Shown here in pieces: positions 1 to 6,769 of a DNA stretch of 10,315 nucleotides (positions are counted from its first letter, which is position 1; each line of letters starts with the position of its first letter). The notes under the pieces are model-generated. The model had not been told where the DNA came from. It did no database searches and saw only the letters and a list, made by a program, of their open reading frames with translations. Both the position numbers and the translations under genes were made by a program. Source of the stretch: Sedimentisphaerales bacterium (GTDB taxonomy: Bacteria; Planctomycetota; Phycisphaerae; Sedimentisphaerales; SG8-4); contig JAFGCA010000701.1 in assembly GCA_016932895.1 (NCBI GenBank), forward strand, positions 1 through 10,315, read 5' to 3'.

Positions 1-605
1 CGCGGCGGCTCGCCTCTGAGAATGCCATCGCCGGTTTTGAATTGAATATCAGTTGCCCCAACGTGAAAAAAGGCGGCATCAGCTTCGGGACCGACCCGTC
101 TCAGGTCGAGGAGATCACGCGTACGGTCAAGGCCGCCTGTGGCGAGAAGGTGCTCATCGTGAAGCTCACACCGGCGGTGACCGACATCAGCGAGACCGCC
201 CGGGCCGCCATCGAAGGCGGCGCCGATGCCCTGAGCCTGATCAACACGTTCACCGCCATGGTCATCGACACCGAGACGCGCAGACCCGTCCTGGCCAACC
301 GCACGGGCGGTCTGTCCGGCCCGGCCATCAAGCCCATCGCCGTGTATCTCGTCAATAAGGTCTACCGCGAGGTGGCCAAAGAGGCGGGCGTTCCCATCCT
401 GGGCCTGGGTGGGATTCGCACGGCTACGGATGCCATCGAGTTTGTGATCGCGGGCGCCTCGGCCGTAGCAGTCGGCACGGCCAGCTTCATAGAGCCCGAC
501 TGTACAGTGCGTATCGTCGATGGCATCAGAGACTATTGCGCCAGACACAACGCAACGAGGTTGTCCGATTTGGTGGGGTTGCTGGATCAGGTCGGATCTG
601 AGTAA
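1..605 (+). CDS. pyrD: Dihydroorotate dehydrogenase, class 1B catalytic subunit (3' part)
   Basis: Oxidises dihydroorotate to orotate in pyrimidine synthesis; cytoplasmic, FMN-bound, and in class 1B normally paired with the iron-sulfur/FAD subunit PyrK, which is not in the window. The gene is open at the left edge; the reading frame runs from base 3 and stops with TAA at 603-605. Seen directly: the ELNISCPNVKKGG block (bases 39-77), whose Cys (54-56) corresponds to the catalytic base of class 1 enzymes; KLTP; the INTF...TRRPVLANRTGGLSGPAIKP segment typical of PyrD; and the FMN-phosphate region GLGGIRTATDAIEF followed by AVGTASF. About 200 codons are present against a family length near 300, so roughly the N-terminal third is missing. 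The TTG at 42 lies inside the conserved block and is not a real start. Nothing downstream is functionally related, so this is probably the end of a pyrimidine transcription unit. Confidence 0.95.
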   Translation, partial: RRLASENAIAGFELNISCPNVKKGGISFGTDPSQVEEITRTVKAACGEKVLIVKLTPAVTDISETARAAIEGGADALSLINTFTAMVIDTETRRPVLANRTGGLSGPAIKPIAVYLVNKVYREVAKEAGVPILGLGGIRTATDAIEFVIAGASAVAVGTASFIEPDCTVRIVDGIRDYCARHNATRLSDLVGLLDQVGSE

Positions 606-642
606 CAACAAGAGTTTTGCAAAATGGAGATTAGGCTTATAT

Positions 643-678
643 TCTTCAACGAAATCGTTGGTGCGATTTCCTTGAAGA
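643..678. other. Inner hairpin 1 of the palindromic element
   Basis: TCTTCAA (643-649) and GAAATCG (651-657) pair with CGATTTC (664-670) and TTGAAGA (672-678). A single C/C mismatch (650/671) interrupts the stem and the loop is TTGGTG (658-663). There is no U-run after it, so it is not a standard intrinsic terminator. Confidence 0.7.
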
Positions 679-720
679 TGGGGCTTATATTCCTATACGA
701 AAAGCACGTACGTTCTCGAG

Positions 721-748
721 AGGAAAAATCACGAAGGAGATTTTTCCT
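721..748. other. Inner hairpin 2 of the palindromic element
   Basis: AGGAAAAATC (721-730) is the exact reverse complement of GATTTTTCCT (739-748), with the 8-nt loop ACGAAGGA. The stem contains an A-run on one side and a T-run on the other. Read in isolation it is a moderately stable stem without a trailing U-tract. Its position inside the terminal inverted repeats makes it part of the element. Confidence 0.7.
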
Positions 749-825
749 TCCTAAAGTAAGCCTAATCTCCATTTTGCAAAAGTTCAGTAACAAGATGAAA
801 TCTTACGGTTTCAGTTCCAATCGCG

Positions 826-832
826 TAAGGAG
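826..832 (+). promoter_or_regulatory. Shine-Dalgarno site of the sulfatase gene
   Basis: TAAGGAG lies 9 nt upstream of the ATG at 842. It fixes the start of the sulfatase and of the three-gene operon. I could not find a convincing -35/-10 pair in the 60 bases between the palindromic element and this site. Confidence 0.75.
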
Positions 833-841
833 ACGCAAGAT

Positions 842-2296
842 ATGAAACGTCGTGATTTTCTCAAGACCGCAGGTTGCGGGGCGGCAGCCGCGTTGCTATC
901 CGGCTGCGGCGGCAGTGCCGTGCGGCTGGCGGGCGGCAAGGGCCGCCCCAACATTCTGTGGCTGATCTCTGAGGACACCTCGCCCGATCTGGCCTGCTAT
1001 GGCAACCCACTCGTCAAGACCCCGAATCTGGATCAACTGGCCGACGAGGGGGCACGTTTTACCAACGCTTATGTGACCGCACCGGTCTGCTCGGCCTCAC
1101 GCTCGGGTTTCATGACGGGCATGTACCAGACCAGCATCGGCGCCCACAACCACCGCAGCCACCGCGGTGACGGCTACACCCTGCCCGAACCGGTCTCGGT
1201 GATTACCGAATACTTCCGGCAGGCCGGCTACTTCACCAGCAACTGCGCGGGGCTGGGCTACAAGCAAAAGGGCAAGACCGACTGGAATTTCTCGCCCAAG
1301 GCCAAACCGTTTGACGACACGGACTGGTCGAAACGCCAGCCCGATCAGCCCTTCTTCGCCCAGATGAACTTCTCGCTGACACATCGGACCTTCCGCAAGG
1401 ACAAGAGGAATCCCATCGACCCGGACAAAGTCGAGCTGCCCCCCTACTACCCCGACCATCCCATCGCGCGGCGCGACTGGGCCGACTATCTCGAGTCGAT
1501 CCAGGTGCTCGACAACCAGATCGGCGTGGCGATGCAATGGCTCGTCAAGGAAGGGCTCGCCGACAATACGATCGTGATGTACTTCGGCGACCACGGGCGT
1601 CCGCACGTTCGGGGCAAGCAATGGCTGTACGAGGGCGGAATTCACATCCCGATGATCATCCGCGCGCCCGGACAGATCGAGCCGGGGACGGTGGTCGATG
1701 ACCTCGTCAGCAGCATCGATTTTGCGCCCACGTTCCTTTCGTTGGCCGGCATTCGGCCACCCAAGCATCTCCAGGGCCACCCCTTCCTGGGTCCGCGCCA
1801 GAAACAGCGAAAGTACGTCTTCGCCGCCCGGGACCGCTGTGACGAGACGGTGGACCGGATTCGCTGCGTGCGCTCCCAGCGCTACAAGTACATCCGCAAC
1901 TTCATGCCCGAGAGGCCCTACACACAGATCAACCGCTACAAGGAAGACGGATACCCGGTCCTTCGCCTGATGCGACGACTGCACGCGGCCGGACAGCTTA
2001 CGCCCGAACAGGCGCGCTTCATGGCCTCCACACGCCCGCCGGAAGAACTCTACGATCTCCAGGAAGACCCGCACGAACTGGACAATCTTGCCGCGAAGCC
2101 CGACTTCAAGAAAATCCTCAAGGAGCATCGCAACAAACTCGAGGAATGGATCGAGGCAACGGGCGATCAGGGAAGCACGCCCGAAGACCCGGAGATTCCG
2201 CGCTCGTACGAGAAGAAGATGAAGGACATCTACGACGAGCGCATCCGCAAGAAATACAAAGCAGAGGGAATGGAGATTCCGGCGTGGCTGACATAG
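842..2296 (+). CDS. Tat-exported sulfatase lipoprotein (family S1, formylglycine type)
   Basis: Hydrolyses sulfate esters or sulfamates, probably on a polysaccharide outside the cytoplasm. The 484-residue protein begins MKRRDFLKTAGCG, a twin-arginine motif, followed by a lipobox LSGC (Cys22), so it is likely a Tat-exported lipoprotein. Metal-binding acidic pair Glu44-Asp45 (LISEDTSPD) and the conserved YGN...TPNLDQLADEGARFTNAY segment follow. The signature CSASR (83-87) carries Cys83, which must be oxidised to formylglycine. A second metal site is FGDHGR (Asp250, His251), with Lys259 in the RGKQWLYEGG motif. The C-terminal EELYDLQEDPHELDNL motif (about 401-416) is typical of S1 sulfatases. 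Overall form resembles heparan N-sulfatase/sulfamidase-like members, but the substrate cannot be fixed by eye. No sulfatase-maturing enzyme is in the window. Start chosen from the SD and the Tat motif. First gene of an operon: the next gene overlaps its 3' end. Confidence 0.93.
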   Translation: MKRRDFLKTAGCGAAAALLSGCGGSAVRLAGGKGRPNILWLISEDTSPDLACYGNPLVKTPNLDQLADEGARFTNAYVTAPVCSASRSGFMTGMYQTSIGAHNHRSHRGDGYTLPEPVSVITEYFRQAGYFTSNCAGLGYKQKGKTDWNFSPKAKPFDDTDWSKRQPDQPFFAQMNFSLTHRTFRKDKRNPIDPDKVELPPYYPDHPIARRDWADYLESIQVLDNQIGVAMQWLVKEGLADNTIVMYFGDHGRPHVRGKQWLYEGGIHIPMIIRAPGQIEPGTVVDDLVSSIDFAPTFLSLAGIRPPKHLQGHPFLGPRQKQRKYVFAARDRCDETVDRIRCVRSQRYKYIRNFMPERPYTQINRYKEDGYPVLRLMRRLHAAGQLTPEQARFMASTRPPEELYDLQEDPHELDNLAAKPDFKKILKEHRNKLEEWIEATGDQGSTPEDPEIPRSYEKKMKDIYDERIRKKYKAEGMEIPAWLT

Positions 2297-3447
2297 ACAA
2301 ACTGGCGGCGCGTGGTGGGAAAGTGACAACATGTTTGCTTGCGGTGCTCGCGATCCTGCGGATCGCTCTCGGCGCCGGTGCGGCCGAGCGCGTGACTTAT
2401 CGGGAGGCCAGGGAGAGAATACCCAAGCGTGTCCTGCCGAACTTCTGGATCGGCGACGTGAAGGGCGTGTCCGGCCGCTTCGAGAAGGTCCGGCGCGGGA
2501 CGGTCCGAATCCTCGCCGTAACGCCTGGAGGCAGGCCCATGCACCTCGTCGCGTACGGCGAGAAGGAACACGTCTCGCACAAAGCCAACTTCAATTCCGC
2601 CATCGGCGCCCGCGAGCCGAACGCCTACATGGACAAGCCCGCACGAAAGAAACCCGTCGTCTTCTTCGTGGGACCCGTGCACGGTCACGAGGTTGAAGCC
2701 CTGACGGGACTGGTGAACCTGATCCACGTCATGGAGACGGGCCGGGACCTGCGAGGCAAAGAGCAGCGCAAACTCCAGGAGCTTGGCCACAAATGCCGGC
2801 TGTTAATCATCCCGGAGGGCAATCCGGACGGCATCGCCCGGTTCGAGCCGCGTGCCTTGCAGGGCATGGAGCAGAACGACGTGCGGTTCTGGGGCCAGGG
2901 CACCTGGAGCGACGACACTCTCTGCGGCTGGCCCGGCGTCAAGCGACAACACCCCCTCGTCGGCGACAACGTCGGTTTCGTAGGCTGCTATTTCAACGAT
3001 GCGGGCATCAATCCGATGCACGATGAATTCTTCGCGCCGATGGGACCGGAAGCGCCGGCGATCCTCAAGGTGGCCCGCGAGGAAGGCCCGGATCTGGCCG
3101 TTTCGTTTCACAGCCACGAGAACAAACCGGCGGTGCTGCGCCCCGCCTACGTGCCTGTCGAAACGCAGGAGGACATCCTCGCGCTGGCGAAGCGATACTA
3201 TGGGCTGCTGGCCAACCGCGGTCTGCCCCACGGCGGCCTCTTCGAGCCTCGGCCCGAGGGCGGCCCTCGCCCCAGCCCCTTCAATCTGACCAGCGCCCTG
3301 TATCACGTCAGCGGCGCAAGCGCCTTTACGTTCGAATGTCCCCACGGAATCCGAGGCGGCTGTCAGGTCACGCTCGATGAAATAGTGGACATACAACTGA
3401 CTCTCTATGAGGCGATGTTGCAGCATGAGATTGAAAAGAAACGGTAG
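2284..3447 (+). CDS. Exported M14-family zinc carboxypeptidase-like protein
   Basis: A predicted metallopeptidase that removes C-terminal residues from peptides or cuts modified peptides, acting outside the cytoplasm. About 387 residues. The N-terminus has a hydrophobic signal (CLLAVLAILRIALGAGAA, about residues 17-34). Zinc ligands fit the M14 pattern: HxxE in GPVHGHEVEA (His133, Glu136) and the downstream His in VSFHSHE (His276 or His278); IPEGNPDG (about 177-183) is the usual strand before the substrate pocket, and FTFECPHG supplies the likely catalytic Glu351. The start is uncertain. GTG at 2284 has GGAG 8 nt upstream (2272-2275) and overlaps the sulfatase by 13 bases. GTG at 2323 would give a shorter, more usual signal peptide but has a weak SD. 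An ATG at 2146 in the same frame lies deep in the sulfatase and reads as non-signal sequence. The overlap implies co-translation with the sulfatase. The substrate is unknown; being between a sulfatase and a lyase suggests peptide-linked glycans, which is inference. Confidence 0.85.
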   Translation: MADIDKLAARGGKVTTCLLAVLAILRIALGAGAAERVTYREARERIPKRVLPNFWIGDVKGVSGRFEKVRRGTVRILAVTPGGRPMHLVAYGEKEHVSHKANFNSAIGAREPNAYMDKPARKKPVVFFVGPVHGHEVEALTGLVNLIHVMETGRDLRGKEQRKLQELGHKCRLLIIPEGNPDGIARFEPRALQGMEQNDVRFWGQGTWSDDTLCGWPGVKRQHPLVGDNVGFVGCYFNDAGINPMHDEFFAPMGPEAPAILKVAREEGPDLAVSFHSHENKPAVLRPAYVPVETQEDILALAKRYYGLLANRGLPHGGLFEPRPEGGPRPSPFNLTSALYHVSGASAFTFECPHGIRGGCQVTLDEIVDIQLTLYEAMLQHEIEKKR

Positions 3448-5854
3448 GAGTGGTCTTGCGAAAGATGCGATCAGCGCAACGACTTGCACGTTGCTTTTAT
3501 CTGTGACACTGGCGGTTGCGGCGGGAGCGGCTTCGCGGCAACTGGATCAGAGCCCGGCCGAGCCCGGCCAGTGGGGCTACCGCCCTGCCGAAGGGAGCAT
3601 ATCGCAGACGGACCCCCCGAGCTTTAGCTGGCGACCGCAGAGCGGTTTGACGTGGGAGCTTCAATGTGCGCGGGACACGGATTTCCGCAACATCCTCTAC
3701 CAGGCCAAAGCCATCGATTTCAACGTGCATTGCCCACCGCGAGCGTTCGGGCCCGGCCGGTATGCATGGCGCTATCGAGGCATGGACTCAGAAGGCCGGT
3801 ACACAGACTGGAGTCAGCCACGGAGTTTCAGCATCGCCGAAGACGCCGTCCGGATGCCTCTGCCGAAGCGCGAGGATCTCATCGCAAGGATTCCGAAGGC
3901 GCACCCCCGCCTGTTTCTCCGCCCCGAAAACCTCGACCGGCTGCGCGCGCTGGCGCGCGGCAGAATGAAAGATGAATACCAGGATCTCGTCCGGCAGTGC
4001 GAGAAGATTCTGAAGTCTCCGCCCGATACGAAAGAGCCGCCGAAATATCCGCCGGATATGGAACGAAAGAGCGAGCAATGGCGCGAAATGTGGTGGGGCA
4101 ATCGCACCTACACGATCCGGGCGCTCAACGGCGCCGCCACGCTGGCCTTCACGCGTCTGCTCGGGGGCCAGGACGAATACGGACGGCAGGCCAAACGCAT
4201 CCTTCTCGAATGCGCCCGCTGGGACCCGAAAGGTAGCACGGGATACCGGTACAACGACGAAGCCGGTATGCCGTACAACTACTACTTCGCGCGGACCTAC
4301 ACTTTCGTGAACGACCTGCTGACGGAAGAGGAAAAGGACCTCTGCCGCAAGGTGATGAAAATTCGCGGCGAGGAGATGTACCGCCACCTATGCCCCCGCC
4401 ACCTGTGGCGGCCTTATTCGAGCCACTCGAACCGGGCGTGGCATTTTCTGGGCGAGGTCGGCATCGCTTTCCTGGGCGAGATCGAAGAGGCCGAGGATTG
4501 GGTGTGGTTCGCAACCAACGTGTTTTTCAACGTCTACCCCGTCTGGAGTGACACCGACGGCGGCTGGCATGAGGGGTCCTCCTACTGGTCCAGCTACATC
4601 GGCCGCTTCACGTGGTGGGCCGACGTCATGCGCGAGGCGATGGGCATCGACGCCTACGACAAACCGTATTTCTCGAAGGTCGGGTACTACGCCATGTACC
4701 TGTTGCCGCCGGGCAAGGTGGGTGGCGGCTTTGGCGACCTGACCGCCCGCCGCACCGCTCGACAGAATCGACAGTTGATGACCGTACTGGCCGCCCAGGC
4801 CCAGAACCCCCACTGGCAATGGTACGTGGACCAAGTCGGCGGCAGGGACTCGGTCGGCGGGTATATCGGCTTTCTGCGCGGCCAACTGCTCCCGGTCCAG
4901 GCGAGCCCCCCCACCGACCTGCCGACGTCGCGACTGTTCGCAGGGACCGGGCAAGCGTTTCTCAACAGCAACCTGACCGATGCTTCGGATGGCGTCCAGG
5001 TCGCCTTCAAATCGAGCCCGTTCGGGACCCAATCCCACGGCTACGAATCGAGCAACTCCTTCCTGCTCTGGGCCTATGGCAAACGGCTGCTGATCCGTTC
5101 GGGCTACCGTGACATCTACGGCAGCGCGCACCACCGGAACTGGATGTGGAGCACGCGCTCGACGAACTGCGTCACCGTGGGAGGCTACGGCCAGAAAGGC
5201 CACAGCGCCGCCGCGCAGGGCAAGATCACCGCGTTCGAGACGACACCGGCCCTCGACGTCGTCATCGGCGAAGCGGGCGATGCCTACGACCCGCCTCTGG
5301 AACGCTTCACGCGGGCGGTTCTCTTTGTCAAGCCGGACGTCGTCGTCGTGTACGACCGTATCGCGACCCAGAAGCCGCTGAAGTATGAATACTGGCTCCA
5401 CGCCGTCGAGCCGTTCGACGTTCGCAACGCCGGTGAGATCGTGCTGCGCAACGACGACGTCGTTTGCGATATTGCCTTCCTGAAGCCGTCGAACCTGACG
5501 TTCGAACAGACGAACGAATACGACCCCAATCCCCGCCCCCGCGTCAAGCTCCGCGAGTGGCGCCTGACAGCCACCACCGCGGGCGAACTGAAACAGGGAG
5601 AGTTCGTCACGGTCTACCGGCCGCGCAAAGCGAAGGAAAAGGTCAAGAAGAGGGCTATTCTGGAAACCATTCGCGGCGGGTACGTCCTGCGCATCGACCT
5701 GGCCGACGGAAAGCTCACCGCCCTGCTGCCCAAGGACGACACCACAGAATTGACGGCCGACGGCATAACATCCTACGGAGCCATCAAGATCAGGCTCGAC
5801 CGCTCGGACCAAGACGCACAAATCCTCGAAGTAGGGAAGGACTCAATGCGCTGA
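3425..5854 (+). CDS. Exported heparinase II/III-like polysaccharide lyase with DUF4962-like N-terminal region
   Basis: Probably cleaves a uronic-acid-containing polysaccharide by beta-elimination outside the cytoplasm. About 809 residues. Order: basic n-region MRLKRNGR and hydrophobic signal (about 22-36); fibronectin III-like segment (about 45-137, PPSFSWRPQ...YTDWSQPRSFSI); HPRLFLRPENLDRLRA, the usual entry to the alpha/alpha-toroid (about 160-480), which holds SHSNRAW (His334) and GGWHEGSSYW (His382, Tyr387), candidates for catalytic residues; then a heparinase II/III beta-sandwich (about 500-740) starting with THE SHGYESSNSFLLWAYGKRLL block (His538) and including VLFVKPDVVVVYDRI. The normal Asp of the LLxDxG element is replaced (LLIRSGY), and the usual HN of the next strand reads TN (RSTNCVTVGG), so the family's zinc site may be absent or altered. 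ATG 3425 is preferred over ATG 3407; it overlaps the peptidase by 23 bases and has a weak GAGG 12 nt upstream. Exact substrate (heparin-like, chondroitin-like, ulvan, alginate) cannot be told. Confidence 0.85.
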   Translation: MRLKRNGRSGLAKDAISATTCTLLLSVTLAVAAGAASRQLDQSPAEPGQWGYRPAEGSISQTDPPSFSWRPQSGLTWELQCARDTDFRNILYQAKAIDFNVHCPPRAFGPGRYAWRYRGMDSEGRYTDWSQPRSFSIAEDAVRMPLPKREDLIARIPKAHPRLFLRPENLDRLRALARGRMKDEYQDLVRQCEKILKSPPDTKEPPKYPPDMERKSEQWREMWWGNRTYTIRALNGAATLAFTRLLGGQDEYGRQAKRILLECARWDPKGSTGYRYNDEAGMPYNYYFARTYTFVNDLLTEEEKDLCRKVMKIRGEEMYRHLCPRHLWRPYSSHSNRAWHFLGEVGIAFLGEIEEAEDWVWFATNVFFNVYPVWSDTDGGWHEGSSYWSSYIGRFTWWADVMREAMGIDAYDKPYFSKVGYYAMYLLPPGKVGGGFGDLTARRTARQNRQLMTVLAAQAQNPHWQWYVDQVGGRDSVGGYIGFLRGQLLPVQASPPTDLPTSRLFAGTGQAFLNSNLTDASDGVQVAFKSSPFGTQSHGYESSNSFLLWAYGKRLLIRSGYRDIYGSAHHRNWMWSTRSTNCVTVGGYGQKGHSAAAQGKITAFETTPALDVVIGEAGDAYDPPLERFTRAVLFVKPDVVVVYDRIATQKPLKYEYWLHAVEPFDVRNAGEIVLRNDDVVCDIAFLKPSNLTFEQTNEYDPNPRPRVKLREWRLTATTAGELKQGEFVTVYRPRKAKEKVKKRAILETIRGGYVLRIDLADGKLTALLPKDDTTELTADGITSYGAIKIRLDRSDQDAQILEVGKDSMR

Positions 5855-5935
5855 GCGGAACCCCCGGGCTGCTTCGTGGCCACGATGGGGCACGTTCTCC
5901 GATGGTTTCCGACAAAGCCCGAATTCCCCACGGGT
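5855..5935. other. Convergent gap after the lyase operon, with a 12-bp palindrome
   Basis: This 81-bp gap separates the ends of the plus-strand lyase and the minus-strand small gene. It contains a perfect palindrome TCGTGGCCACGA (5874-5885) but no hairpin with a U-run. It may still be where transcription ends from both sides; I cannot show a terminator. Confidence 0.35.
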
Positions 5936-6286
5936 TTAGGTGCGAAGGGCTCGGAGAGCCTCTTTGATACGTTTCTTGTCGCCCCGTTCCAGGACGGAGT
6001 CCTCGATTTTCGTCTTGCTCAGTCGCTCAAGAATTCCCCCTAACTCCACGGGGAATCCGTATTCGTCTTGGCCGAGCGTGCGCAGGAGCCATTTGCCGAG
6101 CCGCTGGACCTGGGCCGAGGGCAGGATGATGGCGGCCCCGACGTCCCCGTTATGGTGCAATTCCAGCTTCACACCGGCGTTTCCGAGGTCGAAGGCGGAA
6201 AGGGAATAGCCGTTTCCGTACACGAAGGGGGGTAATGACGCCTCTCTGCGCTGGGGCAGCTTCTGAGCCTGTTTTTCGCTGTACAC
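5936..6286 (-). CDS. Small protein of unknown function (116 aa)
   Basis: I do not recognise the family. The GTG start at 6286 is chosen because AAGGAG (complement of 6295-6300) sits 8 nt upstream; an in-frame GTG at 6331 would add 15 residues that look non-coding and would run through the SD. The N-terminus is polar (MYSEKQAQKLPQRREA), the middle (YSLSAFDLGNAGVKLELHHNGDV...AIILPSAQVQRLGKWLLRTL) looks like a few beta strands followed by an amphipathic helix, and the C-terminal third is charged (SKTKIEDSVLERGDKKRIKEALRAL). No signal peptide and no cysteines, so probably cytoplasmic. The middle resembles small bacterial proteins with a beta-hairpin plus helix, but this is no basis for a function. 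Codon use looks less GC-driven at third positions than in the enzymes nearby. Transcribed away from the other small gene, with which it shares an upstream region. Confidence 0.7.
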   Translation of the reverse strand: MYSEKQAQKLPQRREASLPPFVYGNGYSLSAFDLGNAGVKLELHHNGDVGAAIILPSAQVQRLGKWLLRTLGQDEYGFPVELGGILERLSKTKIEDSVLERGDKKRIKEALRALRT

Positions 6287-6570
6287 GTTCCGATCTCCTT
6301 TGCGGTGACCACTACCGGCCCCTCCGGACACGCTGGCAGGAGAAAACCCCTGAAAGCAAGCACTTTTCTGCTCTATGCGTGCTCTCCAGGCCCCGTACCA
6401 CCTTTATAGACGCCGTCCCAGGTGCGGTTATTGCATGAGAATCACGGGCAAAATGCCGAAATCGATGCTGCCGGCGTATTATCCTTGATCGAAGGCGGCC
6501 GCTCGATTAGCTTCACAACCACGCTAAACGCATGCAGGATGGATCCGCGAAAGAACGAAGAAAGGACGCA
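6287..6570. promoter_or_regulatory. Divergent upstream region between two small genes
   Basis: This 284-bp region should hold promoters for the genes on both sides. Seen: a -10-like TATTAT on the plus strand at 6477-6482, and a TATAAA on the minus strand (complement of 6403-6408). Neither has a good -35 at 16-18 bp, so both are weak calls. No gene, repeat or RNA signature is recognised here. Confidence 0.3.
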
Positions 6571-6756
6571 ATGAAGCGACTCAGCCCGGAACGACGGCGC
6601 CAACTGATCGACGATCATATCCGCCACCTTGGCTCCGACTGGATGTGCCGGTACGGCCAATGGAATGCAGAAAGGCTATTGACCGAGCTTGAGTCAGCCC
6701 TGCGAGCCAGACGACACGCCAAGAGCAAAGCCAAAGCCCAGAAACGCAGTGCGTAG
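6571..6756 (+). CDS. Small basic protein of unknown function (61 aa)
   Basis: The family is not recognised. ATG 6571 is preferred over an in-frame ATG at 6532, because GAAAGGA (6560-6566) lies just upstream, although with only about 4 nt spacing; the earlier ATG has no SD. The protein reads MKRLSPERRRQLIDDHIRH, then a motif LGSDWMCRYGQWNAERLLTELESAL with one Cys and two Trp, then a very basic, Ala/Lys-rich tail (RARRHAKSKAKAQKRSA). It looks like two short helices with a tail that could contact nucleic acid. It stops 13 bases before the end of the epimerase gene that faces it, so the two transcripts meet tail to tail. Short length keeps the confidence moderate. Confidence 0.55.
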   Translation: MKRLSPERRRQLIDDHIRHLGSDWMCRYGQWNAERLLTELESALRARRHAKSKAKAQKRSA

Positions 6757-6769
6757 CCGCCCTCGGCCG

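Larger units (their letters stand above)
615..781. repeat. Palindromic MITE-like/REP-like intergenic element with 25-bp perfect terminal inverted repeats
   Basis: Bases 615-639 are the exact reverse complement of 757-781 (25 of 25). Each end carries the self-palindromic decamer TTTTGCAAAA (615-624 and 772-781). Inside are two hairpins. One is 643-678 (TCTTCAA and GAAATCG pair with CGATTTC and TTGAAGA, one C/C mismatch, 6-nt loop). The other is 721-748 (10-bp stem AGGAAAAATC/GATTTTTCCT, loop ACGAAGGA). Bases 628-654 are repeated imperfectly at 676-702 (22 of 27), including the exact 11-mer GGCTTATATTC at 634-644 and 682-692. Short ORFs read in from both ends because both arms contain ATGGAGATTAGGCTTA; I take them as by-products. 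The element starts 10 bases after the pyrD stop and ends 60 bases before the sulfatase start. It could be a non-autonomous mobile element or a palindromic repeat family; as RNA it would fold into one long stem and may also shield or end the pyrD transcript. No transposase is present. Confidence 0.8.

Noticed and set aside
615..781. CRISPR array or phage attachment site at the palindromic element
   Set aside because: There are no regularly spaced direct repeats with unique spacers, and no tRNA or integrase is nearby.
624..845. Small ORFs read across the palindromic element from both sides
   Set aside because: Both start in the same terminal repeat (ATGGAGATTAGGCTTA), so they come from the repeat itself. 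There is no SD and no protein-like composition.
1097..2332. Minus-strand frame of 411 codons opposite the sulfatase
   Set aside because: Antisense shadow. The sulfatase on the other strand has complete active-site motifs.
2331..2696. ATG at 2331 as start of a separate protein
   Set aside because: It lies in another frame of the peptidase gene and gives an Arg-rich product without domain features.
4388..5821. Long minus-strand frame (477 codons) opposite the lyase gene
   Set aside because: Antisense shadow of the lyase with Val/Arg/Ala-rich composition and no recognised motif.
5874..5885. 12-bp palindrome as an intrinsic terminator between convergent genes
   Set aside because: The stem is only 6 bp without a loop and no T-run follows on either strand. 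Noted only as a palindrome.
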